Shown here in pieces: positions 1 through 8,379 of a stretch of DNA of 64,000 nucleotides. The stretch is from Asticcacaulis sp. EMRT-3. GTDB taxonomy: Bacteria; Pseudomonadota; Alphaproteobacteria; Caulobacterales; Caulobacteraceae. The notes below the pieces were generated by a model. The model made no database searches. It was given only the letters and a program-made list of their open reading frames with translations, and was not told where the DNA came from. Each line of letters opens with the position of its first letter. The stretch's first letter is position 1. Both the position numbers and the translations under genes were made by a program. The stretch spans positions 248,001-312,000 of the forward strand of contig NZ_JASERT010000001.1 of the NCBI RefSeq assembly GCF_030027245.1, in the 5' to 3' direction.

Positions 1-793
1 GCAAGACCTGATAGCTGATGGCTGGGGCGTGGTGCTGCTCGATACCGCCTCCTATCAGGCCGATAATGGGGCAGGCCTGACCGAGGGGATTATCGGCCTG
101 ACCAATCACGGTCAGCCGCGCAAACCCGATCAGTGGGGGGCCTTGCGGGCCTGGGGCTGGGGCGCGTCACGGGTGCTGGACTATCTGCAAACCCGCCCCG
201 AAGTCGATGCGAAACATGTGGGGATAGAAGGGGTTTCGCGCTGGGGCAAGGCCGCCCTGATCACCGCCGCCTTCGATCCGCGCTTTTACATGGTGCTGGT
301 GGGGTCTTCGGGTGAGGGCGGGGCCAAACCGCACCGGCGCAATTTCGGCGAGGCGGTGGAGAGCCTGACCGGCAGCGGCGAATATCACTGGATGGCGGGC
401 AATTTTCTCAAATATGGCGGGCCATTGACGGCGAAGGATCTGCCGGTCGAATCGGACGAACTGATCGCCCTGTGTGCGCCGCGTCTGACCTTTATCTCTT
501 ATGGCAATCCGGCGGCGGGCGATGCCAGTTGGCTGGACCAGCAGGGCAGCTATATGGCCACTGTGGCGGCCAGCCCGGTCTGGCCCTTGCTGGGCGGCAA
601 GGGGCTTTCTGGGGGCGGCTGGCCCGTGGCGGCGGATTATCGCACCGCCAAAATGCCGCCGATCGGCACGGGGATGCTGGAGGGCGATCTGGCCTGGCGT
701 CAGCATGAGGGCGGCCATACGGATCAACCCAATATGCCGTATTTTATCAAATGGGCCGATGCGAAGATGGGGCGGGCGTCAAAACTGCCTTAA
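1..793 (+). CDS. Glucuronoyl (4-O-methyl) esterase, CE15 family, 5'-truncated by window edge
   Basis: The reading frame is open from base 2, so the true start lies upstream; 263 residues are visible. Family knowledge: CE15 enzymes cleave the ester between lignin alcohols and the 4-O-methyl-glucuronic acid side chains of xylan, normally outside the cytoplasm. Seen here: the nucleophile motif GVSRWGK (Ser codon near 234), a GSSGEGG segment after it, and a C-terminal GGHTDQPNMPY segment carrying the probable catalytic His near 714. It fits with the other plant-glycan hydrolases at 47-54 kb, although it is not adjacent to them. The family is recognised from motifs, not from an alignment. Confidence 0.85.
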   Translation, partial: QDLIADGWGVVLLDTASYQADNGAGLTEGIIGLTNHGQPRKPDQWGALRAWGWGASRVLDYLQTRPEVDAKHVGIEGVSRWGKAALITAAFDPRFYMVLVGSSGEGGAKPHRRNFGEAVESLTGSGEYHWMAGNFLKYGGPLTAKDLPVESDELIALCAPRLTFISYGNPAAGDASWLDQQGSYMATVAASPVWPLLGGKGLSGGGWPVAADYRTAKMPPIGTGMLEGDLAWRQHEGGHTDQPNMPYFIKWADAKMGRASKLP

Positions 794-876
794 GGTAAGG
801 ATACTTCTCCGTCTGTTCGCTGCGCTCACATCCCATGATTTTAGCACAGGAAGGCGGGTGACAGACGGCACATCCC

Positions 877-923
877 TCCTCCCCATTTATGGGGAGGTGT
901 CGGCGCAGCCGATGGAGGGGTCA
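877..923. repeat. Partial copy of family-A intergenic palindrome
   Basis: A short hairpin (CTCCCC-ATTTAT-GGGGAG) is followed by a GGAGGGG segment. The wording matches the arms of the longer copies at 1317, 15344 and 33095. It lies just after the CE15 stop, between converging genes. Confidence 0.6.
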
Positions 924-930
924 TGTCGCT

Positions 931-1257
931 TCACGGCGGATCGGTAGGGTCGCCGTCCGGGTCTTCGTCGTCTTCGTCTTCGTCGTCGTCGTCTTCAACT
1001 TCCGGCTCTTGCGGGCCGGGACCATAGGGCGGATAGCCCTTGGATTTGGCCAGCTTGTCGAGCTTGGTCATGATGATGTCGATATATTCATCCTTATGGG
1101 CCTCGGCATAGGCCTCGTCGTCCTGATCTTCGTCACAGTCGTCGTCATACGGGGTTGAACGTCCGCCGGAACCCCCGCCTGAGCGGCGCTCACGCAGGCG
1201 ATCCCGGCTTGTCGGGGCCGGGCTTATCGCTTCGTCGTGCGTCGGGTTTGCGTCCAT
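931..1257 (-). CDS. Small acidic hypothetical protein
   Basis: A 108-residue protein that I do not recognise. The N-terminal third is Ser/Gly/Arg-rich (about residues 15-35). A short, possibly helical middle (about 40-75) contains DEYIDIIMTKLDKLAKSKG. The C-terminal 25 residues are almost entirely Asp/Glu and Pro. There is no signal peptide, membrane segment or cysteine pattern. It converges on the CE15 gene. The ATG at 1257 sits at the edge of the family-A repeat region, so promoter and ribosome site are uncertain. The biased composition with a consistent charge pattern makes a real gene more likely than not. Confidence 0.55.
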   Translation of the reverse strand: MDANPTHDEAISPAPTSRDRLRERRSGGGSGGRSTPYDDDCDEDQDDEAYAEAHKDEYIDIIMTKLDKLAKSKGYPPYGPGPQEPEVEDDDDEDEDDEDPDGDPTDPP

Positions 1258-1316
1258 GCCGACAGGATAGACGCGGATGGCGGGGCGGGGGATTATTCCG
1301 GCGGCGGTGCGCTCTT

Positions 1317-1556
1317 ATCCTCCCCTGCACAGCGGGGGAGGTGGCGGGCGAAGTCCCGCCGGAGGGGGCATTCCCCTTATCCGGCGGTGGCCCCCTCCGG
1401 CTCGACTCAGGCCTTCGGCCTTGCTCGCCACCTCCCCCGCCTTGCAGGGGAGGATTATTTCCTATATCTCCCCGACTTGTCGGGGTTTGGCGTCGGCGAA
1501 GGCATGTCCTCGCCAGCCATGGGACCGCGCCCGCAGGGCGTGGTGGGGGGTGCTTA
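1317..1556. repeat. Long intergenic palindromic repeat, family A (composite copy)
   Basis: This fills most of the gene-free stretch 1258-1687. The outer arms are TCCTCCCCTGC near 1317 and GCAGGGGAGGA near 1443-1453. Inner arms include GGCGGGCGAAGTCCCGCC and CCCCCTCCGG. After 1470 come a second hairpin (CTCCCCGACTTGTCGGGG) and a GGGACCGCGCCCGCAGGGCGTGGTGGGG tail, also present in the copy at 51025. No coding potential is convincing here. Confidence 0.75.
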
Positions 1557-1646
1557 CTAAAGTAGTCGCGTCCGAAGCGGGGGCTTGCGTGCGTTAAGAC
1601 AGCCAGAACCCTATCGCTTGAAGCTTATTAACAGATTTATAACTAT

Positions 1647-1666
1647 TTGAGTTGTGAACAAATCAA
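1647..1666. promoter_or_regulatory. Palindromic operator-like site upstream of Panacea TA pair
   Basis: TTGA(G)TT(GTGAAC)AA(A)TCAA is an imperfect inverted repeat, 21 bases before the antitoxin start, in an AT-rich promoter-like stretch. Autoregulation by the TA complex would put an operator here. This is inference from position and symmetry only. Confidence 0.35.
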
Positions 1667-1687
1667 GAATGTTCTAGTTTCGCATGT

Positions 1688-2176
1688 ATGTCATTTGATG
1701 TAAGAGCAGTTGCCAACTTTGTGCTTGATCTAGCTGACAAGTTAGAGCAACCCGTGACCAATATGCACATCAATAAGATAGTCTATTTTTTACATGCGGA
1801 TTATCTTGTTGCCTTTGATGCCCCCCTTGTCACAGCTAAAATTGAAGCGTGGACGCATGGGCCAGTATTCCGAGAGCTATATCGAGAATTTAAAGACTCC
1901 GGAGAGTCGAAGATCACAAAAAGAGCTACTTATCTCGACCCTATTACGGGTGAAAAGAGGAAGGCTGAATGTAGCTTTCATGAAGAGGAAGAGAAATTTC
2001 TAGTAGACTTAGTGAAGAGGTATGTGTTGCTATCGGCTAGCGCATTGCGTTCTCACTCACATATCGAGAATGGCCCTTGGGATAAGGTTTGGAACCACGA
2101 GGGACGCGCAAACGCATCGATGCGCATTTCGGATCAATCAATCAAAGATTGGTATGGAAGGACGGTAAGGCACTAA
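1688..2176 (+). CDS. Panacea (DUF4065, SocA/GepA-like) antitoxin
   Basis: A 162-residue protein whose N-terminal ~75 residues match the Panacea domain: VANFVLDLADK, then a LHINKIVYF-type helix (NMHINKIVYFLHADYL), then AWTHGPVFRELYREFK with the conserved W-x-x-GPV core. Family knowledge: Panacea antitoxins neutralise many unrelated toxins; Caulobacter SocA also delivers its toxin to ClpXP. The stop overlaps the downstream start (TAATG at 2174-2178), the usual arrangement of a translationally coupled antitoxin-toxin pair. Base composition is visibly AT-richer than the flanks, suggesting horizontal acquisition. Confidence 0.8.
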   Translation: MSFDVRAVANFVLDLADKLEQPVTNMHINKIVYFLHADYLVAFDAPLVTAKIEAWTHGPVFRELYREFKDSGESKITKRATYLDPITGEKRKAECSFHEEEEKFLVDLVKRYVLLSASALRSHSHIENGPWDKVWNHEGRANASMRISDQSIKDWYGRTVRH

Positions 2177-2961
2177 TGGACAGAGATTATAATAAGCTGC
2201 TCGCTAAACTGGACAGGCCGCCATCGGGCCATAACTGGTCACGTTTTGTGCACGACGGGGATGTCACTCGTACGACAAAAGAGATTGTAGCATTCGTAAA
2301 AGGGGTGCCGAAGATCACATATGTCACCGGAAGCTCTGCGATAAGGGATCGCATTCAATTTGGCATTGATCTTGAGACTGCTATCAACGTCACTAGACGC
2401 GGTGGTGCTCCCGCCGGACGAATTCAGAACGAAAATTTAGTGCGAGCATTCTTTGAATATGACGCGATAAGGCGATATACCTCTTGCAGTTACATTGAGG
2501 CTGAGCGTGAATGGTTCCGTGTTTCGCGTGAGGTGAGTGTGCCCGTGTCTCCGCTCGCTGTCGTTAGAGAAAAGGGGCAATTCGTTCCCGTCTTTTTATG
2601 CGGGTGGAGCGAACTAAAGCTCACACATTTTCAAAGAAGGCTGCTGGTGACAATTTATGAAGATGCATTTCTTTCATTGACTGATTTTCAGTCTTCACCT
2701 GCGGAATTTCTGTTTTTCCCTAACTTGCTGGAAGCTGGAAAAAAGAAGCGTGTTGCGGAAGTGTGGCAGCGCGGAGACTATCAGCTATTGACAGGTGCTG
2801 AACTAAATCGCGCTATCGAGGTTTTTTTAGATGCCAGAGAATTGGCGCGAGTTATTTTGCTTGAGGAGATGGCGAAGGCGAAGCAACCGGAAATGGTTGC
2901 AACTTCCACGTCAACATCGTTATCCACGTCACTGGATATTTTTGATAGTAGCGACAAATAA
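2176..2961 (+). CDS. Putative toxin partner of the Panacea antitoxin (unknown family)
   Basis: A 261-residue protein starting at the ATG overlapping the antitoxin stop; a longer reading from 2089 would overlap the antitoxin and is unlikely. I do not recognise the fold. Seen: no signal peptide or membrane segment; a basic N-terminal half with RGGAPAGRIQNENLVRAFF; a C-terminal helix rich in Lys/Glu (about 225-242); then a low-complexity Ser/Thr linker ending in SLDIFDSSDK. The toxin role is inferred from coupling to a Panacea gene. The terminal SLDIF resembles a beta-clamp-binding pentapeptide, and Caulobacter SocB is a clamp-binding toxin, so a SocB-like mode is possible but unproven. Confidence 0.6.
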   Translation: MDRDYNKLLAKLDRPPSGHNWSRFVHDGDVTRTTKEIVAFVKGVPKITYVTGSSAIRDRIQFGIDLETAINVTRRGGAPAGRIQNENLVRAFFEYDAIRRYTSCSYIEAEREWFRVSREVSVPVSPLAVVREKGQFVPVFLCGWSELKLTHFQRRLLVTIYEDAFLSLTDFQSSPAEFLFFPNLLEAGKKKRVAEVWQRGDYQLLTGAELNRAIEVFLDARELARVILLEEMAKAKQPEMVATSTSTSLSTSLDIFDSSDK

Positions 2962-3233
2962 CCATAAACATGTTTCTAAACGTACTTTCATGTTTGTTCC
3001 CTGCGAAGCAGAAAATCTAATATTTAATTAGATAAACCTGTATAGTTTGTTTTGGATGTGACCTAGCGTCGATATTTTTAGCAAAGCCTCCCATTTCGCA
3101 CCCGCGAAAAATAATCCACCGGGGGCTATGGCTTTTGTCCCCGGTTTCGGTTATAAGCCGCCCAAATTTCAATGACTGAACATCCCTCGGCCTCTCTGTA
3201 CCTTGAGAGGCTTTTGTGCGTTTAAGGGCTAAA

Positions 3234-5072
3234 ATGAACCTTCGTAATATCGCCATCATCGCTCACGTTGACCACGGCAAGACCACACTGGTGGACCAGC
3301 TTCTGGCGCAGTCGGGCGTTTTCCGGGCCAATGAGGCCACGGTGGAACGCGCCATGGACTCCAATGATCAGGAGCGCGAGCGCGGCATCACCATCCTGGC
3401 CAAGTGTACCTCGGTTCTGTGGCACGGCAAGGCGGGCGAAACCCGAATCAATATCATCGACACGCCGGGTCACGCCGACTTCGGCGGCGAAGTGGAACGT
3501 ATTCTCGGCATGGTGGATGGCTGCGTCATCCTGATCGACGCCGAAGAAGGCGTGATGCCGCAAACCAAGTTCGTGCTGGGCAAGGCGCTGAAGCTGGGCC
3601 TGCGTCCGATCCTGTGCATCAACAAGGTGGACCGCCCGCACGCCGATCCCGACCGCGTGCATAACGAAGCCTTCGACCTGTTCGCCATCATGGGCGCGAC
3701 CGAAGAGCAGCTTGATTTCCCGCACATCTACGCCTCCGGCAAGAACGGCTGGGCGACGATGGACATGAACGAGCCGAACGACACGCTGGCTCCTTTGTTC
3801 GACCTGATCGTCGATCACGTTCCGTCGCCGAAGGTGGTGGAAAAGAAGGACGAGCCGTTCCAGATGCTGTCGGTGCTGATCGAATCCGATCCGTTCCTCG
3901 GCCGTCTGCTGACCGGGCGCATCGAATCGGGCAAGGCCGTGCCGGGTCTGGCCATCAAGGCGCTGGATCGCAACGGCAATGAAATCGAGCGCGGCCGCAT
4001 CACCAAGGTGCTGGCTTTCCGCGGACTGAAGCGTCAGCCGGTGGACGAGGGCGCCGAAGCCGGCGACATCGTGGCCATTGCCGGTCTTTCGAAAGCCACC
4101 GTGGCCGACACCCTGTGCGCCATGGAACTGACCGAAGCCCTGCCGGCCCAGCCGATCGACCCGCCCACCATCTCGATGACCGTGTCGGTCAACGATTCGC
4201 CCCTGGCTGGCCGCGAAGGCACCAAGGTGCAGAGCCGCGTGATCCGCGAACGCCTGCTGAAAGAAGCCGAATCGAACGTGGCCATCCGCGTCACCGAAAC
4301 CGCCGAGAAGGACGCTTATGAAGTGGCCGGTCGCGGCGAACTGCAACTGGGCGTGCTGATCGAAAACATGCGCCGCGAAGGCTTTGAAGTGGCCATTTCG
4401 CGTCCGCGCGTGGTGTACCAGACCGATCCCGAAACCGGCGAGCGTCTGGAGCCGATCGAAGACGTGATGATCGACGTGGACGACGAATATACCGGCGTGG
4501 TGATCGAAAAGCTGTCGGCGCGCAAGGCCGAGCTGAAGGATATGGGGCCCTCGGGCGCTGGCAAGACGCGCATCACGCTGAAGGCGCCGTCGCGCTCGCT
4601 GATCGGTTATCAGGGCGAGTTCCTGACCGATACGCGCGGTTCGGGCGTGCTGAACCGCGTGTTCTCGCACTATGAGAGCCACAAGGGCATTATCGACCAG
4701 AACCGCAAGGGCGTGCTGATCTCGAACGGCGACGGCGAAACCTCGGCCTTTGCTTTGTGGAAGCTGGAAGAACGCGGCACCATGTTCGTGGGCGGCAATG
4801 AAAAGACCTATATGGGCATGATCATTGGCGAAAATTCGCGTCTCGATGACCTCGATGTCAATCCGATGAAGACCAAGCAGCTCACCAACATCCGCGCATC
4901 GGGCACCGACGAAGCGATTCGCCTGACCCCGCCGCGCCGCCCGACCCTGGAACAGGCCATCGCCTATATCGCCGACGACGAGCTGGTGGAGGTGACGCCG
5001 AAGAATATCCGTCTGCGCAAGAAGGAACTGAACCCGTCCTTCCGCAAGAAGCGCGTGCGCGAAGACGCATAG
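3234..5072 (+). CDS. typA: Ribosome-associated GTPase BipA/TypA
   Basis: A 612-residue translational GTPase, the usual length of the family. The N-terminal G domain has the P-loop AHVDHGKTTL (about residues 10-19), RGITILAK (switch I), DTPGHADFGGEVER (switch II) and NKVDRPHAD (guanine specificity). EF-G-like domains and the BipA-specific C-terminal domain follow. It binds the 70S ribosome and affects 50S assembly and stress or cold adaptation. The start is the ATG at 3234; a start at 3216 is possible but has no better ribosome site. A terminator follows at 5136. Confidence 0.97.
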   Translation: MNLRNIAIIAHVDHGKTTLVDQLLAQSGVFRANEATVERAMDSNDQERERGITILAKCTSVLWHGKAGETRINIIDTPGHADFGGEVERILGMVDGCVILIDAEEGVMPQTKFVLGKALKLGLRPILCINKVDRPHADPDRVHNEAFDLFAIMGATEEQLDFPHIYASGKNGWATMDMNEPNDTLAPLFDLIVDHVPSPKVVEKKDEPFQMLSVLIESDPFLGRLLTGRIESGKAVPGLAIKALDRNGNEIERGRITKVLAFRGLKRQPVDEGAEAGDIVAIAGLSKATVADTLCAMELTEALPAQPIDPPTISMTVSVNDSPLAGREGTKVQSRVIRERLLKEAESNVAIRVTETAEKDAYEVAGRGELQLGVLIENMRREGFEVAISRPRVVYQTDPETGERLEPIEDVMIDVDDEYTGVVIEKLSARKAELKDMGPSGAGKTRITLKAPSRSLIGYQGEFLTDTRGSGVLNRVFSHYESHKGIIDQNRKGVLISNGDGETSAFALWKLEERGTMFVGGNEKTYMGMIIGENSRLDDLDVNPMKTKQLTNIRASGTDEAIRLTPPRRPTLEQAIAYIADDELVEVTPKNIRLRKKELNPSFRKKRVREDA

Positions 5073-5135
5073 GCTATTCATGGGGGAAACGATCTTGTTT
5101 CCTTTTTGGCCTCCATCTACACCCTTTGAGAATAG

Positions 5136-5166
5136 AAACGGCTCCGGTGACGGGGCCGTTTTTTTT
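5136..5166 (+). terminator. Rho-independent terminator after typA
   Basis: ACGGCTCC-GGTGAC-GGGGCCGT stem followed by a run of eight T, 64 bases past the typA stop. Confidence 0.85.
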
Positions 5167-5242
5167 ATGGCTCTTGACATTTATCCACAGATGGAACATA
5201 TGGAGAACAATCGCTGAGGGCGTAACCTTAGAGGAGATTGTC

Positions 5243-5608
5243 ATGACCAGAACCATTCCGCCGCAACTGAAGGATTTGCCGCGTCATATCGTGATCAATG
5301 TCACCTGCCGTTCGTGCGCCGCGCAGTGGAGCGAAAGCGTGGGCGACATGGTGGAGCAGCGCGGATTTGGCGCGGAATATGTCGATCTGCTCGAATGGAA
5401 GTTCCGCTGCGATTGCGACGGGCTGGTGCGGCTGGAGTTTCCGGCCGAGGCTGGGCTCAACGCGCCCGAAAAACCGGCGGTCAGCTCCTATCTGGCGGCG
5501 GCGGAGCGAATGCCCTATCCGGTCAAGGCCGTGGTCAAGCCCAGACTACCGGTAGCGGGCGGCGGGCCGGCCGTGATCCGGCCTCCGATCGCCGCTTTTC
5601 CACATTGA
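5243..5608 (+). CDS. Hypothetical protein with zinc-ribbon-like cysteines
   Basis: A 121-residue protein of unknown function. The ATG at 5243 is preceded by GAGGAG at 5231-5236; an upstream in-frame start would lie inside the typA terminator. Seen: CRSC near residue 23 and CDCD near residue 55, separated by an acidic helix. This resembles a small zinc ribbon, so metal or nucleic-acid binding is conceivable. The C-terminus is Pro/Gly-rich and probably disordered. It stands alone between the typA terminator and a small membrane protein gene. Confidence 0.65.
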   Translation: MTRTIPPQLKDLPRHIVINVTCRSCAAQWSESVGDMVEQRGFGAEYVDLLEWKFRCDCDGLVRLEFPAEAGLNAPEKPAVSSYLAAAERMPYPVKAVVKPRLPVAGGGPAVIRPPIAAFPH

Positions 5609-5640
5609 GTCTTTAGATGCTGAAGCGATAAAAGTGTCGT

Positions 5641-6000
5641 ATGAAACCTTTGTCCTACATGACGAAACTGGCCGGTTCGCGCAAAGCACGCCATCGCTTC
5701 TATATTGCGGCGGCGATTTTCGAAGCCCTGCCCGTGACGGCGATGATCACCTTTACGGGCTGGCTGGCCTATGTCCGACCGGCTGAGGCCAATGGGCTGG
5801 CGGGCTATAGCGAACGCCACATGCTGGGCCAGATGGTGCGTTATTTCAGCCTGGGTGACGAAGCCGTCATCAATGGCCTGATGGTGTGGCTGATGCTGGC
5901 TTCGATGGCCGTGGTCATCCTTTTGGGCTGGCTGTGGATGCGCCCGCTGGAAAAGGCGCTGCGGCCCGAAGATGAGGCCGGAATCGCGCGACCTAATTAG
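5641..6000 (+). CDS. Small inner-membrane protein, unknown
   Basis: 119 residues with a basic N-terminus, one hydrophobic segment around residues 22-45 and a second around 78-100 (LMVWLMLASMAVVILLGWLW), then a short charged tail. This suggests two transmembrane helices with both ends cytoplasmic. No family recognised. The stop codon TAG (5998-6000) uses the first base of the MITE-like element that starts at 6000, so the natural C-terminus may have been altered by insertion. Confidence 0.6.
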   Translation: MKPLSYMTKLAGSRKARHRFYIAAAIFEALPVTAMITFTGWLAYVRPAEANGLAGYSERHMLGQMVRYFSLGDEAVINGLMVWLMLASMAVVILLGWLWMRPLEKALRPEDEAGIARPN

Positions 6001-6261
6001 GCCGTAAACTCATAAATTTTACCACATTGGTGTGAGGGCAGTTGTGCGGATACAAGGCGCATAATCGCAGGAAATGCCTGCATTTTCAAGATTTTGCAAC
6101 GTCGTATTCCGTGCAACTGAACCACATCCTTCGGACGGCGAACCGACGTTATCCGGCGGCATCTATCGATTTGAACAGGGGCTACCCTGTTCGGCATCGA
6201 TAGATTGGCCGGATTTAGCCGGTTTCGCCGCCAATGTAGTAAAATTTATGAGTTTAGGGCC
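6000..6261. mobile_element. MITE-like element with ~30-bp terminal inverted repeats
   Basis: The left end GGCCGTAAACTCATAAATTT (continuing to about 6032) and the right end (about 6230-6261), read in reverse, agree at nearly every base over ~33 positions (differences such as CCG/CCC and CCAC/CTAC). The ~200-bp interior has no convincing transposase frame. It holds a hairpin at 6163-6203 with arms CTATCGAT/ATCGATAG and AACAGGG/CCCTGTT. The size and long TIRs suggest a non-autonomous IS derivative. No clear target duplication is visible. Each end forms the stop codon of the adjacent gene. Confidence 0.75.
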
Positions 6262-6865
6262 TGGCGCTGGCGACGAGCGGGGCCGCCGGGGTGATGACCG
6301 CGCAGGCCATGCGCACACCCGCGCCGCCGATCGGCTGGCTGGTATAGTCATCGGGCATGGCATGGATGATCACGGCTGAACCATCATCATCCATGAGATA
6401 AGGCTTGTCGCCGGTCTTGGTGGCCGTCACCAGATTGGAGAACAGTTCGACCGTGGCCGTGCCATCGGCGGCAACATAGAGATTGGGCAGGTCGCCCGCA
6501 TCATTATGGCCGCTGTTGAGAAAGCCGTGGATCACCGGGGTGACATTATGGACATGCCCGCCCGCCGAGGCGAACTTGTCATCGGTGCAGGCACCCTTTT
6601 CATGGAAGTGCATACCATGCCAACCGGGCGTCAGGCCATGCGCCTCGATGCGCAGAATCACGCCATCGGGGCCAGGCCTGAGCGTGACGGTGCCGAGATC
6701 GGCACCGCTGGGCGATTTGAGATGGCCCTCATAGCTGGTTGGAGTGGCGGGTGCGGCGGCAGGGGCGGCGTCCTGCGCGAAAGCCGGGGCGGCGAAAAGC
6801 AGGGCAAGGGCGGAGACGCAAAGCGTATGACGCGGCAAAACACAAGGCGGGACACACAGGCGCAT
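6254..6865 (-). CDS. sodC: Periplasmic Cu/Zn superoxide dismutase
   Basis: 203 residues with an N-terminal signal peptide (hydrophobic core then AFAQD near residue 30). Copper and zinc ligands are recognisable in HGMHFHEKG, GGHVHN, HGFLNSGHNDAGDLPN and the C-terminal VIIHAMPDDY. It disproportionates superoxide in the periplasm. Family members normally end soon after RxACxVI; this one runs on for 13 residues after ACAVI and stops (TAA) inside the right TIR of the MITE-like element, so the tail is probably an insertion product. The active core is complete. Confidence 0.93.
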   Translation of the reverse strand: MRLCVPPCVLPRHTLCVSALALLFAAPAFAQDAAPAAAPATPTSYEGHLKSPSGADLGTVTLRPGPDGVILRIEAHGLTPGWHGMHFHEKGACTDDKFASAGGHVHNVTPVIHGFLNSGHNDAGDLPNLYVAADGTATVELFSNLVTATKTGDKPYLMDDDGSAVIIHAMPDDYTSQPIGGAGVRMACAVITPAAPLVASARP

Positions 6866-6957
6866 GGCGGAAATCTCCTCGGTTGTGGCAGAACCCTACC
6901 TTTCCGCGCGAATGTGACCGTGGCATGGCGAGAAAATAAGGATGCGATAAGGGAGCC

Positions 6958-8379
6958 TTACTGGCGGTAGCCCCACGTCACCATCCAGCGATCCACAGCG
7001 GTCAGCGAGGTCAGATCCTGACCGCGGTCATATTCCAGTCCGAAGGCAAAATGGCTGTTGCTGGTCGGATAATAGGCGGCGCGCGTGGTCAGGCGATTGG
7101 CGGTGGCCTGTCCATCGCTGAAATCCTCACGCTCGCTGTATTTGACGTCCAGCCCAAAGGTCGGCTGATCACGGGGACGTTTGAGGCGTAGCCCCCACTG
7201 AGCATCAAAGCCGAGACGGGCATATTGTGGCAGGTCGAACAGGGCGGCCTTGTCGCCCGGATTGGCGACATTGACATAATCGGCGACCAAGGTGAGATCG
7301 GTTGTCTGACACCACACGCAGGGCGCGGTGGCATCGAAGCGAACCGTGCGTTTCAGCCAGGCATACCACGGCGGCTGCACCGAAGCTTCGAAACGGGTCA
7401 GTGACGATAGCCCGCGGTCGTCCGTTTCAAAGGCCGCCGTCAGGCTGCCGATATAGGCTTCGCCGCCATCATTGCGCGCGAAGCGAAAATGGCTGCGCAC
7501 GCCCAGATCGACATTATTGATCTCGTTGCTTTTTGACAGGCTGGAAATGCGTTCATAACCGACAAACGGACGGATATCGCCATAGCTTTCGGTTTTCACA
7601 TTCTCATGGCCCCAACTGACGACAGGCGGGGTGACCGCCACGGCCTTGACCGACAAGACCGCATCGCTGTCGGCGGCATTATCGACAAAAGACAACTGCG
7701 CCGGATCCCGTTTGGCATAGGAGTCCTTTTCCGTTTCCGACAGGGATGAGGCCACCCGCCATTGGGAAATATAGCCCCACAGGCCATGTTTGGGTGCGGC
7801 AGCGAGTTCGGTTTTGCGATGGGCTTCCGCGTGGATTGGCAGCCCTGACCTATCTGCTGTCGCAGCGCTTTCGGGTACGTTCGCCGCCATGACCGGTGCC
7901 GGCTTTTCGCCGCCCAGACATTGCACCTGATAGCCGGTCTGATCGAGATTGTAGAAGGCGGCAATCGCGGCAACCCTGTCGTGCGGTTCCGGCCCCTTAC
8001 CAGCCCAGATCAGGCGAAACCGGGCGTTTGCACGGGCGCTCAGCATCCGGCCTGCCGCCGCATTCAGGGCGCTATAGGCGTCGGCTTTGGCGGCACCGGT
8101 TTTTGGGGTACATCCCGTTTCGGCGCAGGCTTTGGCGATACGCTGTGGCAAGGGCACCTGGTTGCCGCCAAACGAAGAGACATCAATCTTCAGCGGATAG
8201 GCGTTGAGAAGGCTGGCAATCACCGCCTGCTGCGAAAGGGCAAGGCCCTGCGGCCCAGGCTTGCATTCGCCCGGATCAAGCTCGGCAAAGGCCGCCGGTG
8301 CCGTCTGCACCGGGATCGCCTTTGCTTGCGCATCGGCCGCAATCGCTGCCCCCATAACCAGACTTGCTATCAAGCTCAA
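6958..8379 (-). CDS. Secreted/outer-membrane hypothetical protein, beta-barrel-like C-terminus
   Basis: 473 residues, unknown family. The TTG at 8379 follows a stop nine codons upstream; later in-frame starts (TTG 8373, ATG 8355) are possible. A signal peptide is evident (LIASLVMGAAIAADAQA). Residues ~40-170 form an Ala-rich globular part with Cys pairs. From ~265 on there are alternating aromatic/polar strands (for example FRLIW, FAFGLEYDRGQ, WMVTWGYRQ) ending close to an aromatic residue, typical of outer-membrane beta-barrels. Transport or adhesin roles cannot be assigned. It lies alone, 92 bases from sodC and on the same strand. Confidence 0.65.
   Translation of the reverse strand: MSLIASLVMGAAIAADAQAKAIPVQTAPAAFAELDPGECKPGPQGLALSQQAVIASLLNAYPLKIDVSSFGGNQVPLPQRIAKACAETGCTPKTGAAKADAYSALNAAAGRMLSARANARFRLIWAGKGPEPHDRVAAIAAFYNLDQTGYQVQCLGGEKPAPVMAANVPESAATADRSGLPIHAEAHRKTELAAAPKHGLWGYISQWRVASSLSETEKDSYAKRDPAQLSFVDNAADSDAVLSVKAVAVTPPVVSWGHENVKTESYGDIRPFVGYERISSLSKSNEINNVDLGVRSHFRFARNDGGEAYIGSLTAAFETDDRGLSSLTRFEASVQPPWYAWLKRTVRFDATAPCVWCQTTDLTLVADYVNVANPGDKAALFDLPQYARLGFDAQWGLRLKRPRDQPTFGLDVKYSEREDFSDGQATANRLTTRAAYYPTSNSHFAFGLEYDRGQDLTSLTAVDRWMVTWGYRQ

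Noticed and set aside
3222..5180. Long open frame antisense to typA (about 650 codons)
   Set aside because: It mirrors the codon pattern of typA, is His/Gln/Arg-rich without any domain, and typA is unmistakable. Similar antisense frames at 24466-26211 and 27284-28903 were rejected for the same reason.
6000..6261. A transposase gene within the MITE-like element
   Set aside because: Frames on both strands are short and share no motif with DDE transposases; the element looks non-autonomous.
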